Source: Gloeopeniophorella convolvens
Taxonomy: Eukaryota; Basidiomycota; Agaricomycetes; Russulales
Direction of reading: 5' to 3'
Length of the DNA stretch: 25,829 nt
Assembly: GCA_022496205.1 (NCBI GenBank)
Contig: WTXD01000152.1
Span: 1-25,829, forward strand
Position 1 is the first letter of the stretch, and the number at the start of each line of letters is the position of its first letter. The position numbers were made by a program, and so were the translations under genes. Below, one piece after another: positions 1 to 12,365 of this stretch. The notes beneath the pieces are model-generated. The model worked only from the letters and a program-made list of their open reading frames with translations. It had not been told where the DNA came from and did not search any database.

Positions 1-337
1 TAACCCAGAAAAAAAAAGTACTAGGCAAGAAACAGGAAAGGAAGGATAGGCCGCATTTTATGGAAAGAGAATCCGATAGATCGTGTTTTGTGAGGAACCG
101 AGTCGGTTGGTGGGTCGGAGGAGGTGAGGCCTGTCGCAGCTGGCAGCCTGCGCGTGTGTTCCCTGCTATGTAAGCGCCGCAACCTCGGAATTTCGGCCGT
201 TCGGGCTTGCAAGCGCTCAACGCTTCTTGAAAGTTCGCTGTGACGAAACAGACCCCCAGACACGAGTCCCAGCCTCCGTGCACCCCACACATGCTATCCC
301 ACCGAATACCAATGCCCGCGTCAATCTACGGCCTATA
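1..337. other. Left edge, no supported gene
   Basis: Only short open frames without recognisable motifs are seen here. The stretch is the 3' flank of the degenerate coiled-coil gene copy that ends at 338. I see no TATA box, RNA gene or repeat in it. Confidence 0.4.
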
Positions 338-871
338 TTACCGAGTGGAATCAATGTACCTCTGAAGTGATGACATCTCCTCAGCGATTGCGTCCTTGCG
401 CTCCTTTCGCATAACAGCAAAATTTGCGCGCAGAACCGCTTTCTTCCTCATAAAGTTGCGTTCCTTCAGAAATCCTCCGAAGCAAGCCTCTAGCGCACCC
501 ACTCGGTTCTGGTCTTTGGTTTCGCCACAGTTTCTGCTCCTCAGCCGGGAATTTGTCCCTCCCGCCTACGTCTCGTCAGCTCAGTACGTTTCCCGTCTAG
601 CTTCGCAACTGCTTTTTTCAAAAATTTGTGTTGTTTTTGTATGTCTTCCAGGAGATATATAACTGTTCCAAGCATTCGTACCGCACGCGCGAAGAGGTCT
701 TTATTGTCCCAGGTCGAACATCAGTTACTGAGATCACAAACTCGAGGCGTGTCTCACCGGTTTCAACTTGGCTCAATTGCCTACCTTTCAACCCGTCGAT
801 CTGGCGAAGTAATTCCTCTATGTTGGGTGGATGACCCGCGGAGAGGCGTTGCGAGTGGTCGAGGATTCCAT
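338..871 (-). pseudogene. Degenerate tandem copy of the small coiled-coil gene
   Basis: This is a diverged copy of the gene at 1466-2020, in the same orientation about 1.15 kb away. The ATG is at 869-871 and the single intron (donor GTGAGA, acceptor AAAG) is at the same place. Compared with the open copy, one base is missing in exon 1, so translation stops after about 17 codons. A second base is missing near 565-575 in exon 2. The C-terminal part still reads in its own frame as a basic, helical segment ending at 338-340. The promoter is also damaged: the TATA box of the other copy reads CATAAAA here. Two indels plus a changed TATA box argue for real decay rather than a single sequencing error. 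The family is not recognised, so no function is claimed. Confidence 0.7.
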
Positions 872-1465
872 GGAATAGTGCTGTTATTGGGGGATCGGCA
901 TCAGGTGTCTTTTATGAGTAGGTCGTACGGTGGTGGCACTGGAAGTTGTTTTCATTGTGGCAGCAGCCACCGGCGACCCTGCACTGCCACATGTTACTGT
1001 AAGGTGGCACCTGGTGGCACTGGCACTGCGCACGAAACCTGCGACGCGGGCCGAAGGTGCCTCCGGCCTTCCCGGTCCCAGCACGTGGCGCCAGCGCTTA
1101 GTGCTTCAAGCTTCAAGCTTCAAGTTCGGCTTCGGCTTCAGCTCAGCCATGATGAGCGAGTCAGGCTTGTTGAAGACGTAGCCATATCCGAGGTCATATT
1201 TTCCGACATACAGCTCCCATATCAACGCAGGCTCGCCCCATCGCAATGCTCTCGAGGTTCAAAGTTCGCTATGGACTCCCAGGCTCCTCGCACATGTTAT
1301 CCTACTTGTTGGGATCGGAAACTGCGCGCGCGTAATTTTCAAGCGCACACCCAATCAAAGTGGTTTTGTTATGGACGTTCAAGTATAAAACTGATGTGTT
1401 CAGGTAGTGCAATTGCTGCGCATTTGCCGCGAACCGAACGTACATTCAACACCACTGACTACATG
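872..1465. other. Spacer between the two coiled-coil gene copies
   Basis: The stretch holds no supported gene. It contains the 5' flank of the left copy, homologous to 2021-2200, and short GC-rich tandem motifs near 1000-1030 built on GGTGGCAC. A simple repeat of a CTTCAAG-type unit, grading into TTCGGC, lies at about 1105-1145. The long plus-strand open frame crossing this stretch matches nothing and is probably chance. Confidence 0.4.
1105..1145. repeat. Short tandem repeat (CTTCAAG units grading into TTCGGC)
   Basis: Successive CTTCAAG units are followed by TTCGGC units. It lies in non-coding spacer and is low-complexity only. Confidence 0.5.
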
Positions 1466-2020
1466 CTATTCTACAGTTGATGATCTAACGGCATCTATGT
1501 GTCTTCGAAGCGACGCCATTTCCTCAGCGATTGTGCCCTCGTACTCCTCTTGCATGGTAGCGAAGATTGCGCGCAGAACCGCTTTCTTCCTCGTATAGTT
1601 GCGCTCCTTCATGAAGCCTCCAAAGCCCACATCTAGTGTACCCACTCCATTCTGGTCATTGGATCCGCCATAGTTCCGGTTCCTCAGCCGGAGATTTTGT
1701 CCCTCCCGCCGACGCCTTGTCGACCTTGTGATCTTCTTGTCTAGTTTTGCGAGTTCACCTTTCAATTCCCTGCGTTGTGATTGTATGTCTTCCAGGAGAG
1801 ATATGATGCCGTTAAGCATTTGTATCGTGCGCGAGATCAGGTCTTCATCGTCCCAGGCCAGGGTCACGTCAGTCAACAGGGTGGCAAATCAGAGGCGTGT
1901 CTCACCGATGTCAATTTGACCCGAATGCGAGCCCCTCAATCCGGCTATCTGGCGAAGCAATTCCGGTACATTAGGAGGTTGACTCCGGGGAGGGGCGTTG
2001 CGAGTAGTCGAGGGTTCCAT
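1466..2020 (-). CDS. Small basic coiled-coil protein, function unknown (two exons)
   Basis: The model is exon 1 2020..1906, intron 1905..1843 (63 nt, GTGAGA donor, GAAG acceptor, CTGAC-like branch site) and exon 2 1842..1466. This gives about 163 residues. Both the intron and the frame across it (phase 1, Asp codon GAC) are supported by the same splice signals in the decayed copy at 338-871. The N-terminal 30 residues are rich in Pro, Ser and Thr. The middle (about 40-85) has heptad-like Leu and Ile spacing and a run of basic residues (TRRRREG), so a coiled coil is likely. The C-terminal third is again helical and charged. There is no signal peptide or membrane segment. A TATA box lies 37-45 bp upstream. 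I do not recognise the family; a basic coiled coil could bind nucleic acid or be structural, which is only inference. Confidence 0.6.
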
Positions 2021-2056
2021 GGCAGTGGTGCTGTTGAGACATCAACATCGGATGCG

Positions 2057-2065
2057 TTTTATAAG
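2057..2065 (-). promoter_or_regulatory. TATA box of the coiled-coil gene
   Basis: On the minus strand the site reads CTTATAAAA, about 40 bp upstream of the ATG at 2020. The orthologous site in the decayed copy (about 905-920) has lost the first T of the box, which fits loss of promoter function there. Confidence 0.5.
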
Positions 2066-2070
2066 TAGGT

Positions 2071-2479
2071 TGTATGTGGCACGAACTTGTGGACTGTGAT
2101 CGATGATCATTGTTTTCACTTTGGCAAGGTGTCGCTTTTATCGCGAAGCAAGGAAGCCGCAGACTACCCTGCACCGACACGGGGTGGCACCGACACAAGT
2201 GTAAACATCAGTGATCTGAGCGCGCAAAACCTGAAGAGCAGCTCATAAAAATCGGTCACTATCGAGCATCGCCCGAGCATCAACACGAAATAAGTACCGG
2301 GCTTGGCCTGGAGTTGTGGCTCGGTTTTCAACATGTCTGAGCCCCAGCATACATAGGTACGTCCGATCAGTGCTGAGCCGAGCAGACCACCGTTCTTGCT
2401 TTAGAGTCGTTCCGTTGGTACGGCGCCACGCAGAGTCACAGTGCGGCAGGCAACCCAGGAATCCTGTGCTAACGGAAAT
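2071..2479. other. Spacer, nothing recognised
   Basis: The first 130 bases are the upstream flank of the coiled-coil gene. The rest shows no coding signal that I trust on either strand and no repeat. Confidence 0.4.
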
Positions 2480-2650
2480 CTATTCATCGTCATCATATTT
2501 GTCTGACCACGGAACGTCGCGCACACGCAAGTGCAGAACCTTGATCGTGACGAAGATGCTGAAGAAGAAAAGGACGAAACAACACACCAAAAGCTCCTTG
2601 TATCGTCGGAGGCGCTCGGCAACTCTGCGCCTCAACAGACTCACCGACAT
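2480..2650 (-). CDS. Possible 56-residue single-pass membrane protein
   Basis: From an ATG at 2648-2650 the frame gives an Arg-rich N-terminus (RRR, RLRRYK), a strongly hydrophobic stretch of about 20 residues (residues 20-40, LLVCCFVLFFF and onward) and an acidic tail ending in DDDE. The frame stays open upstream to about 2818, so this could be the last exon of a longer gene. The region lies directly downstream of peroxidase A and is homologous to 8100-8350 in block B, where the frame is not preserved. Non-conservation and small size make it doubtful. No family is recognised. Confidence 0.25.
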   Translation of the reverse strand: MSVSLLRRRVAERLRRYKELLVCCFVLFFFSIFVTIKVLHLRVRDVPWSDKYDDDE

Positions 2651-3114
2651 CGACAACCCGCGGGCAGACACCCGCACCTCAAGACTCGACGATGTGGCCA
2701 CGGCGATACGCGATGCCGGACTGAGTTGCGCGGTCCACGACGCGCGCCGCTGGGGGAGCGTGATGGAGGGAAGGCTATGAGGACAGGGAAGGCATTGATT
2801 AGTTGGAGGGTCTGAAGGTTTATCGTGCTACATGGGGTTCTGTACGCCGAGGTGCACGTAAATGGATTCAAAAAAAAAAAAGTGCAGAACCCGAACAGCG
2901 TGAGCATTGTGGGAGGTTGTGGAGGCCAACAATTCTGTAAAAGCAAAATTTTTGTGTTTTTGTGTATTCGGTACAGCATAGTTTCCCTTCATTCGTACGG
3001 TATACATGAGGACAGAGCCGCGTATGGCACGTTCATGACTACGAGTAGTCTGTGTATTGAGGACTGGGAAAAGATCAGGCAAAGGTGGATGGGCACGAAG
3101 CAGATGGCATACAC

Positions 3115-4519
<1,405 letters not shown>

Positions 4520-4592
4520 GGCTGGGGCGTGCAGAAGCGGGAAGTCAGGGCGCCTTCCGGTGTTGGTCTCCGTCCGATACACCATGGGCGGA

Positions 4593-4600
4593 TTATATAC
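4593..4600 (-). promoter_or_regulatory. TATA box of peroxidase A
   Basis: The minus strand reads GTATATAATC about 75-80 bp before the peroxidase ATG at 4519. Copy B has lost this stretch in a deletion of about 255 bp. Confidence 0.5.
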
Positions 4601-4604
4601 AGAA

Positions 4605-5265
4605 TCATGGAAGTTGCATTAGGGTACTATAGAGAGTGCAGCTACAGCGATCTGTGGGACTTGCATTGCTCGAGAAGAGCTCCCAAGGCACAATGCCCAC
4701 TCGAGCGTTCCGTCGTGGGGACCCTTGGGTGTTGAAGACGAGGCAGGAGGGAAGAGCGAACCGCAAATCTGGGAATGAATTGGACCAAGAAGTACGTGAG
4801 CCATAAATGTTGACACTGTGGGAATGGGCGACTTGATTCCGGCGTTTGATGCTGAGACTAGACGAGTGAGGGAGGATGAAACGTCTCGAGATACGTTCCG
4901 GCCGCGATCATATGGGAACGTACGGCCATTGAAGGGACCTGGAAAGGTTCGAAGGAGTAGATACGCAACGAAACCATTATCATGAAACAGATGTTGAGAT
5001 CTAGGCCAAGGTCGACGCAATATGGTGCCGAGGTGGCCGTTTGACAATCCAAGAGGCACAGAGCAACTAGTGTCAATCCGCGATGAGTTTGGGGTTCAAA
5101 GCGCTGTATCACCGCGGGTGCCGCATTCAGATATCATCGCCATACATAGTACGCGCGTGGCGGTAGCAACGGGTGAGGGTGCGGTCTCGTGACGCTGTGA
5201 GAAATGAGGTTAGACATGAGCCTTAACCTAAGCGGATATGCGTACCGACGACATCGCCAACGTAG
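4605..5265. other. Spacer between peroxidase A and F-box A
   Basis: This is non-coding in my reading. It is conserved as a diverged copy at 9750-10272, and in part next to F-box C (17020-17213), so it belongs to the duplicated block. It should contain the F-box 3' end and the peroxidase promoter. Confidence 0.5.
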
Positions 5266-6968
5266 CTATGCTAGAAGCTCATGAAGCCTCTCCGTCGCGC
5301 CTCGTAGGCTCTCCTTGATCTCCCTGTGGTTCAAGATATTATCATCAGAGCCGTGGATTGGAGTTGTTCATTACCTCGCCGGCTGGGTCGCCCCGCTGCC
5401 AAGGCATGTACTCGACCTCCACAGGGCGGCCGGTGGCCGCACGTGCCGAAATAAAACCGCTGAGCACTGGAGGGATCTCGTGCGTGTAAAGCGCTTCAAG
5501 GTCGTCCGGATCACCGAGGTGATAGCCAATGACGCGCAAGTGGGGGACCAGGTCGGGCTCAGCACCAAGGTCGGGTAACGCCATGCCAATCTGGGCAATC
5601 GGGAACGTGTCGGTGCCGACGTCCAATCGTGTGATCCCGCTGAAGGTCGACAGCAGGGCTTCCCAGTTGTGGTCGCCGTCGGGATACTTCGCGAACTCCG
5701 GATCGTCCACATCGGGGACGTCTTCCCGAATCGATAGGCGTTGTACAGCGGAAAGCGCAGGTGCTACTTCGTCGCACAGCTCGCTGAAGTACCATGCCAT
5801 GATTGTGCCGCCCTCCAGTGGTCCCAGGGCTACAATCTGGATGCTTCGGTAGTCAGGAGAGGAAGGAAGTCCGACATGAGCGTCGAGGGTTACGTCTGTG
5901 CTATCGATAAGGATGGACGCGGTAGTGGGCCTGAGGTCTCGCCAGCCAGAGGAAAAACGGGTGAGGAACTCCGAACGGTGCCATTCGTGTTTGATCGTAT
6001 ACTTGAAGGACCGCAAGTTTGGCGTTTCGATTCGGGCCAATAATACGTCGATGCTGCTGAACCACCCATCAAAAGAAAAGGAGAGCGCTGGGAGGATGAT
6101 GGGCGGACCAGCAGGCCGCAAGTTCGGTGGAAGGTCATTTCGGTGATCGAATGACACGGACAGGCGTTCTAGCAGAGGCATCGTTTGTAGGTGCTCGACG
6201 AGTTCGTCCGGGAAGAGTCGTGTGTTTCGAAGTCTTGGAGCCCCTCGCGGAACTCGAGTTCGACAAGATTTGGAGCATGAAATAGAGGGCACAGGACACC
6301 CCATAATCGCAGAGATCGGAGTTGGGGCGTGCCTTCGGAAAGAAATGATCCGGGAAGTTCTGTATCGTATTCGGACCAGAGATGGAGTGTTTCGAGTCTT
6401 GGAGCGGCGTTGAATACGTGCGAAGGAATCCCGGCGGCCACTAGGCCGTGAAGCCCCCTCAACAAAGTACCTCTACCGGGGTGGATGAGCACATTGACCG
6501 CTCGGTTGATATGCGCAAATGCCAGTAGTGCACCATGCACCCTCGCCTCCCATTCCTCTTCGTCCAAGTCATCGGAGATCCCCCCCGCATAAGCGAAGTA
6601 CTCTTTGGTTTCGCGCCGGTAGTCGATGGTGAGTGGGAGCGGGGGCGAGTAGTGCAGCATGTCCGACACGATAGGCCATCTTTGATGACAGCGAAGCTGC
6701 AACCTCAATCGCTCTGGGAACCCAAGGAGAACCTGTCTCCAGCGGCGACAAACATGGGCTAGCGCGTACCACAGCCATGGCTCGTTCCAAAACTTTCCTT
6801 GATGAGCTGCCAGTCGTTAGTAGTCGAATACTTCAAGGAGAACTACGTCGGGGAAAACGTCGATAGTGGCTCTTCCTTTACCATGACACGTCAGAAGTTG
6901 CGGTAAGGTGACCGGAGACTGGACGTTGTCGTACCATCTATAGGAATTTTGCCAGAGCAGTTAAGCAT
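5266..6968 (-). pseudogene. F-box protein, decayed copy A
   Basis: It is collinear with the intact F-box gene at 10273-11987. The first exon (ATG at 6966-6968, MLNCSGKIPIDG) and the short first intron are conserved. Three lesions are visible: an in-frame TAA at 6817-6819 inside the F-box helix, where copy B has a Tyr codon; a one-base loss near 6219-6231 just before FPDELVEHLQ; and a shift near 5350 that ends the frame about 28 codons early. The rest reads as the same leucine-rich, helical substrate-binding region as copy B. The function of the ancestor was probably SCF ubiquitin ligase substrate selection; this copy cannot make a full protein. Confidence 0.8.
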
Positions 6969-7070
6969 CCTCAGAGCTGAGGAGAAGAATCCTGTGATGG
7001 CACTTGATCAATAGCCTGAAAAGAGCACAGCTCTGCGGCCCAAGTCGCCACGACGTTCGAAGAGCAGTTC

Positions 7071-7508
7071 CGAAGTGTTTAACCGTACGGCCCCTACGCG
7101 GCGTACGCCGGACTCCGGCGTTCGTTGAGCCGGCAGTATTATGACTAATAATTACATAATAACACAGTGAATCGCGATCCTGAGGAGCGCTGTCTGCACC
7201 AAGTCTCCACGACGAAAACGACGAGTGACACGCATACGCAATTGAGCTGCTGCGGGTGCGCATCAGGGACGGCACTCTGTGCAGCGGCATGGGCACGCTC
7301 TTCCGCCGCGGCGCCGTTGGTGAGGGTGATGGAAACACGGGCAATTGCTGGTCTTAACATGGAATGCAGGAGACGGCAGACGGAGGCGGTTGACAAACGC
7401 GGTCGTGCGTCGTTGACTGCGACAAATAGTCACAAAGTGACGTACGCTCAGCGCTGCGGCGATCGTCACCCTCTGGCTACTCCCAGCCCTATGATCTAGT
7501 CCATCGCA
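7071..7508. other. Upstream region of the truncated H2B copy
   Basis: No gene is supported. A CG-rich inverted motif (GCCGG and CCGGC arms) lies at 7100-7135, followed by an AT-rich stretch at 7138-7165 (TAATAATTACATAATAA). The last 100 bases before the H2B ATG may be the old histone promoter. Confidence 0.35.
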
Positions 7509-7764
7509 ATGGCCCTCAAACCCGCTTCTACTGCTGGAAAGGCACCTGCTTCGACCGCCACCACCTACAAGGCGCCAGACAAGACCAACGAGGGCTCGAA
7601 GATAGCCGCGGCTACGGGCGACGACACCAGGACGAAGCATCGTAAGATCCGCAAGGAGACCTACTCTTCTTACATCTACAAGGGTGCGTGACTCGATGAC
7701 ATCAAGCCAGAGTCGAGACGGTTGACACCTTTTCAGTACTCAAGCGGGTGCATCCTGACACTGG
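7509..7764 (+). pseudogene. Histone H2B, 3'-truncated copy
   Basis: ATG at 7509 begins a clear H2B: a Lys/Ala-rich tail (MALKPASTAGKAPAS), then RKIRKETYSSYIYK at the start of the histone fold. An intron (7684..7736, 53 nt, GTGCGT donor, TTTTCAG acceptor) falls in the Val codon and exon 2 continues VLKRVHPDTG. The H2B sequence stops there, near codon 67, in the middle of the fold, and the next base already belongs to a class II peroxidase fragment. About half of the usual 140 residues is missing, so no nucleosomal H2B can be made. Substitutions such as Arg to His and Val to Ile in the basic patch are unusual for so conserved a protein and fit a non-functional copy. Because the intron is kept, this is a DNA-level copy, not a retrocopy. 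Confidence 0.88.
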
Positions 7765-8033
7765 ATGAGCTATTTCCAGAGCGCGATGAAGACACTCTCG
7801 CTCCTTGGATAAGATGCGGCTTCATTGATCGGTTGCTCCGACGCCGTGCCGGTACCCCCGCAATCCCACCTGAGAATGCTGAATCGTTCTTCCCTACCGG
7901 CCGGATGCGTGATGACGTTGAGCAATTGGTGAGCATGTCGTCATTGGTTTCCGTGCTATGAGCTGACAAGATACAGTGCGCAACCGCACCCCACCGGAGA
8001 TCTCGACCCAGACTGGTCCAACTAAGACCATCC
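7765..8033 (+). pseudogene. 3' part of class II peroxidase B, inverted
   Basis: This plus-strand stretch matches the end of peroxidase A exon 6 ([18 protein letters not shown]), its last intron (GTGAGC donor, GATACAG acceptor) and the start of the last exon, ending TQTGPT. In the Gln codon after LLG there is a TAA stop. The 5' remainder of the same gene lies on the opposite strand at 8836-9760, and only about ten bases seem lost between the two pieces, so a single inversion cut exon 6. Homology to the downstream flank of copy A continues to about 8350. Confidence 0.8.
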
Positions 8034-8590
8034 TTTTTTTCGAATCCATTAACGTGCACCTCGGCGTACGGAACCTCATGTGGCACGGTTAGCCATCCCA
8101 TTCTCGCAATTTAATACATTTTTCCCCGTCCAATTATCCTTCCATTCATCTCGCTCCCCCAACCCCGCGCGTTGTGGGCTGTGTTTTCAGGCTGGCGTCG
8201 CGTATCGCTATTGCTGCATTGTCGTTGTTGGGCGAATGAGTAAGCAAGTGATTGTCTGCGCGTTGTCGATGTCGGGATTGTCGGGTGGCGCGCGTATGAG
8301 CAGTGCGCTGCCAGCAATACAAGGATCGTGTGATGAATGACTCCGTGGCCATCCTCAATGTTGGTTTCGTTGTCGGTGCTAGCACCTTGTGCTGCCTCAC
8401 GCGCACCCGTTATGCCAGCGGCACCGTCGGCAATCACTCGTAGTACCCACCATCTACGCAGTGCATATGCTGTTTAAGCACGCCTCTCCCGTCCTCCGCC
8501 CTTCCCCCAATTACCTCCCGCCCCACCTACGCGCCCCACTCAAGATCTCAAGATCTCACCACCCACCCGCATCCATCAAACGAACAAATA
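8034..8590. other. Inverted peroxidase 3' flank and H2A upstream region
   Basis: From 8034 to about 8350 the sequence is the inverted counterpart of 2480-2880. From about 8440 it is unrelated and pyrimidine-rich, leading into the H2A ATG, with a tandem TCAAGATC at 8540-8556. This probably is the remains of a histone promoter. No gene is supported. Confidence 0.45.
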
Positions 8591-8835
8591 ATGTCCGGCA
8601 AGGACGGAAAATCCGGCGGGTCTGCCTTTAGTAAGGCCTCTCCCAGCGACGCACAGGCGCAGTCGCATTCGGCAAAGGCTGGTCTCCAGTTCCCCGTCGG
8701 TCATGTGCACTGTCTTCTCAAGCGAGGTAACTACGCGTAGCGCGTTGGCGCTGGCGCGCCAGACGTGTATTTGGCTTGCACCAGACATTGCAGTGCGTTC
8801 TGACTTGCGCTTCAGTTTACCTTGCGACAGTTCTT
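8591..8835 (+). pseudogene. Histone H2A, 3'-truncated copy
   Basis: ATG at 8591 starts [13 protein letters not shown], and then [29 protein letters not shown], which is the N-terminal tail and first half of canonical H2A. The expected Gln in NYAQRVG is a TAG stop (8738-8740). An intron at 8763..8815 still has its TTCAG acceptor, but the donor is altered (AC or ACGT where GT is expected); after it the frame resumes as VYLATVL. H2A ends near 8835, where peroxidase sequence begins on the other strand. Several changes (Arg to His, Arg to Cys, Gln to stop, Ala to Thr) are C-to-T or G-to-A, mostly at CpG. NYA-RVG-GAPVYL fits canonical H2A better than H2A.Z. Confidence 0.87.
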
Positions 8836-9760
<925 letters not shown>

Positions 9761-10272
9761 AAGAGCAAGCCGCAAATCTGGGAATGAATTAGACTATGAA
9801 GTAGGTGAGTCATATTGATACTGTGGAAACGGACGGCTTGATTCAGGCCTTTGACGCTGAGACCAGACGAGCGGGGGAGGGTCAAACGTCTCGAGACACG
9901 TTCCGGCCACAAACATATGGGAACATACTGCCCTGAATGGACCTGGAAAAGTTCTAGTAGATATGCAACAGAAATATCATCATGGAACCATATGTTGAGA
10001 TCCAGAGCCAAGGTCGACACAACGTGGTGTCGAGGTTGTCGTTTGACAATCCTACGAGGCACGGGGCAGCTGGTGTCAATCCGTGCTTAAGTTGGGGTCC
10101 CAAGTGCTGTATCGCCGCGGGTGCCACATTCATATATCACCGCCGGATCATAGGGCACGCATGGCGGTAGTAAACAGGTCCGAGAATGCGGTCTCGTGGC
10201 GCTGTGAGAGACGAGGTTAGACACGAGCCTCAACCTAAACGAATATGCATGCCGACGACATCGCCAACGTAG
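9761..10272. other. Spacer between peroxidase B and F-box B
   Basis: It is non-coding and a diverged copy of 4740-5265. It holds the 3' end of F-box B and what is left of the peroxidase upstream region. Confidence 0.45.
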
Positions 10273-11987
10273 CTATGCTAGAAGCTTATGAAGCCTCTTC
10301 GTCACGCCTCGTAGGCTCCTCTTGATCTCCCTGTGGGTCAAAATATCAGCATCAGGACGTGGATTGGAGTTGCTTATTACCTCTCCGGTCGAGTCGCCCC
10401 GCTGCCAAGGCACGTACTCGACCTCCACAGGGCGACCGATGGCCGCACGCGCCGAAACGAACCCGCCGAGCACTGGAGGGATCTCGTGCGTGTATGGTGC
10501 GTCAGGATCGTCCGGGTCGCCGAGGCGGTAGCTGACAACGCGGAGGTTGGGAACCAGATCCGGCTCGGCGCCAAGGTCGGGTAACCCAACGCCAATCTGG
10601 GCAATCGGGAACGTGTCGGCGCCGACGTCCAATCGTGTGATCCCGCTGAAGGTCGACAGCAGGGCTTCCCAGTTGTGATCGCCGCCGGGGTACACCGCGT
10701 CTTCCAGGTCGTCCACATCAGGGACGTCTTCCCGAATTGATAGGTGTTGCACAGCGGAAAGCGCAGATGCCATTTCGCCGCAAAGCTCGCTGAAGTACCA
10801 CACAACGACCGTTTCGATGCCGTCTGGTGGGCCCATAGCTATGATCTGGATGCTTCGGTAGTCAGGAGAAGAGGGAAGTCCGACATGGGCGTCCAAAGTC
10901 ATGTCCGTGCTATCGATAAGGATGGACGCGGTGGTGGGCTTGAGGTCCCGCCAGCCGGATGAAAAACGGGTGAGGAAATCCGAAAAGTGTCGATCTCTGA
11001 GAGTATACTTGAAGGACCGCAGATTTGGCGCTTCGATTCTGGACAATAGCACGTCGATACCGCCATACCAACCTTTGAAAGAAAAGGAAGAGAGTGCTGG
11101 GAGGGTGATGAGTGGTTTGGCAGGTTGCAAGTTCGGTGGATAGTTATTTCGGCGAATAAATGTCATGGACAGGCGTTCCAGCAGAGGCATCGTTTGCAGA
11201 TGCTCGACGAGTTCGTCCGGGAAGCATCGTGTGATCACGACGTCTTGAGGGTGTTCGTGGAACTCTAGTTCGACGAGGTTTGGAGCATGGAATAGAGGGC
11301 ACAGGACGCCACATAATTCAAGAGATCGGAGTTGGGGTGCGCCTTGGAAAAGAAATGATTCCGGAAGTTCTGTGTCAAACGTGGACCAGAGATGGAGCGT
11401 TTCGAGTCTTGGAGCGGCGTTGAATACATGGGAAGGGATTCCGGCGGCCACCAGGCTGTGAAGCTGCCCCAACGGGACACCTCTACCGGGGCGGATGAGC
11501 ACGTTGACCGCTCGGCTGATGTGTGCAATTGCCAGTAGTGCACCATGCACCTTCGCTTGCCATTCCTCCTCGGCCAAGTAGTCGGAAATCCACCCAGTAT
11601 AAGCAGGCCTGTTGCTGTCCTCATCGCTTTCGAGCTGGTAGTCGACGGTGAGTGGGAGCGGGAGCGAGTGATCCAGCATATCCGACACGACAGGCCATCC
11701 TTGATGACAACGAAGCTGCAACCTCAATCGCTCTGGGGACCCAAGGAGAACTTGTCTCCAGCGGCGACAAACGTGGGCTAGCGCGTACCACAGCCATGGC
11801 TCGTTCCAGAACTTCCCTTGATGAACCGCCATTCGATAGCAGTCGAATATTTCAAGGAGCACCTCGTCGGGGAAAACGTCGATGGTAGTTCTTCCTTTAC
11901 CGTGACACGTCAGAAGTTGCGGCAAGATGACCGGAGACTGGACATTGTCGTACCATTTACGGGAATCTTGCCAGAGTAGGTAACCAT
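10273..11987 (-). CDS. F-box protein with leucine-rich C-terminal region (intact copy B)
   Basis: Likely a substrate adaptor of an SCF (Skp1-cullin-F-box) ubiquitin ligase. Exon 1 is 11987..11954 (MVTYSGKIPVN), intron 11953..11895 (59 nt, branch CTGAC, acceptor TAAAG), exon 2 11894..10273; 551 residues. The start was chosen because the first exon, donor and acceptor are conserved in copies A and C and give the right phase in all three, although exon 2 is also open further upstream without an ATG. Residues 15-60 form an F-box of the basidiomycete type (IDVFPDEVLLEIFDCYR, then WYALAHVCRRWR). The remainder has repeated Leu-rich segments (LETLHLW, LVELEF, MPLLERLSM, LRSFKY) as in F-box/LRR-like proteins. 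No frameshift or internal stop is seen over 1.6 kb, unlike its paralogues. Targets unknown. Confidence 0.85.
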
Positions 11988-12365
11988 CCACAACTCTGAA
12001 GAGAAGGATCTAGCAACAGACGAAGAGCCCAGCTCTGCTGCCCAAGTCCAAGTCAGCGTTCACGTTCCGAGACGAGTTTGAGGGCCCAGCAGTCCAGCGC
12101 TTCCGTTGCAACGGATACAGCAGCCGGAAATTGCCGGTTGCGTGCCTGGACTCTTCGGAGCCGGTGGCTCTGTCAGAGCGCATTGAACGCAGCGTACGAC
12201 TATAGGCCACAATTGCTCCTTGCCAAAAGACATGGGATGCTTATCGCTACAATATGGAGGCTCTGTACCAAATGGAATAGCAGGAAGAAGTGACAATTCC
12301 TGAGCGGCTCTATGTAGAGTTGCGCTCATCGTGGCTATATAAAAGACAAGAACCTCGTTGTCGCG

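Noticed and set aside
626..1480. Long plus-strand open frame of about 280 codons
   Set aside because: It runs antisense over the decayed coiled-coil gene and through repeats, with no recognisable motif. The minus-strand gene with a matching tandem copy explains the stretch better.
2868..2882. Poly-A run as the tail of a retroposed element
   Set aside because: The inverted copy has an 8-base T run at the same place, so the run is part of the ancestral flank. Its orientation is also wrong for the neighbouring extra segment.
7100..7165. CG-rich inverted motif plus AT-rich stretch as a terminator or replication origin
   Set aside because: The arms are short and imperfect and nothing else supports either role in a fungal chromosome.
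8591..8835. Histone variant H2A.Z instead of canonical H2A
   Set aside because: The GNYAQRVG-GAPVYL pattern and the LLKRG segment fit canonical H2A better. The truncation removes the C-terminal features that would settle it.
11895..11991. F-box B starting at an upstream GTG in the large open frame
   Set aside because: Eukaryotic genes rarely use GTG. The conserved small first exon and phase-matched intron in three copies give a proper ATG start.
12335..12347. TATATAAAAG on the plus strand as a promoter
   Set aside because: No convincing plus-strand gene starts downstream, and on the minus strand it lies past the end of a gene. It is probably chance.
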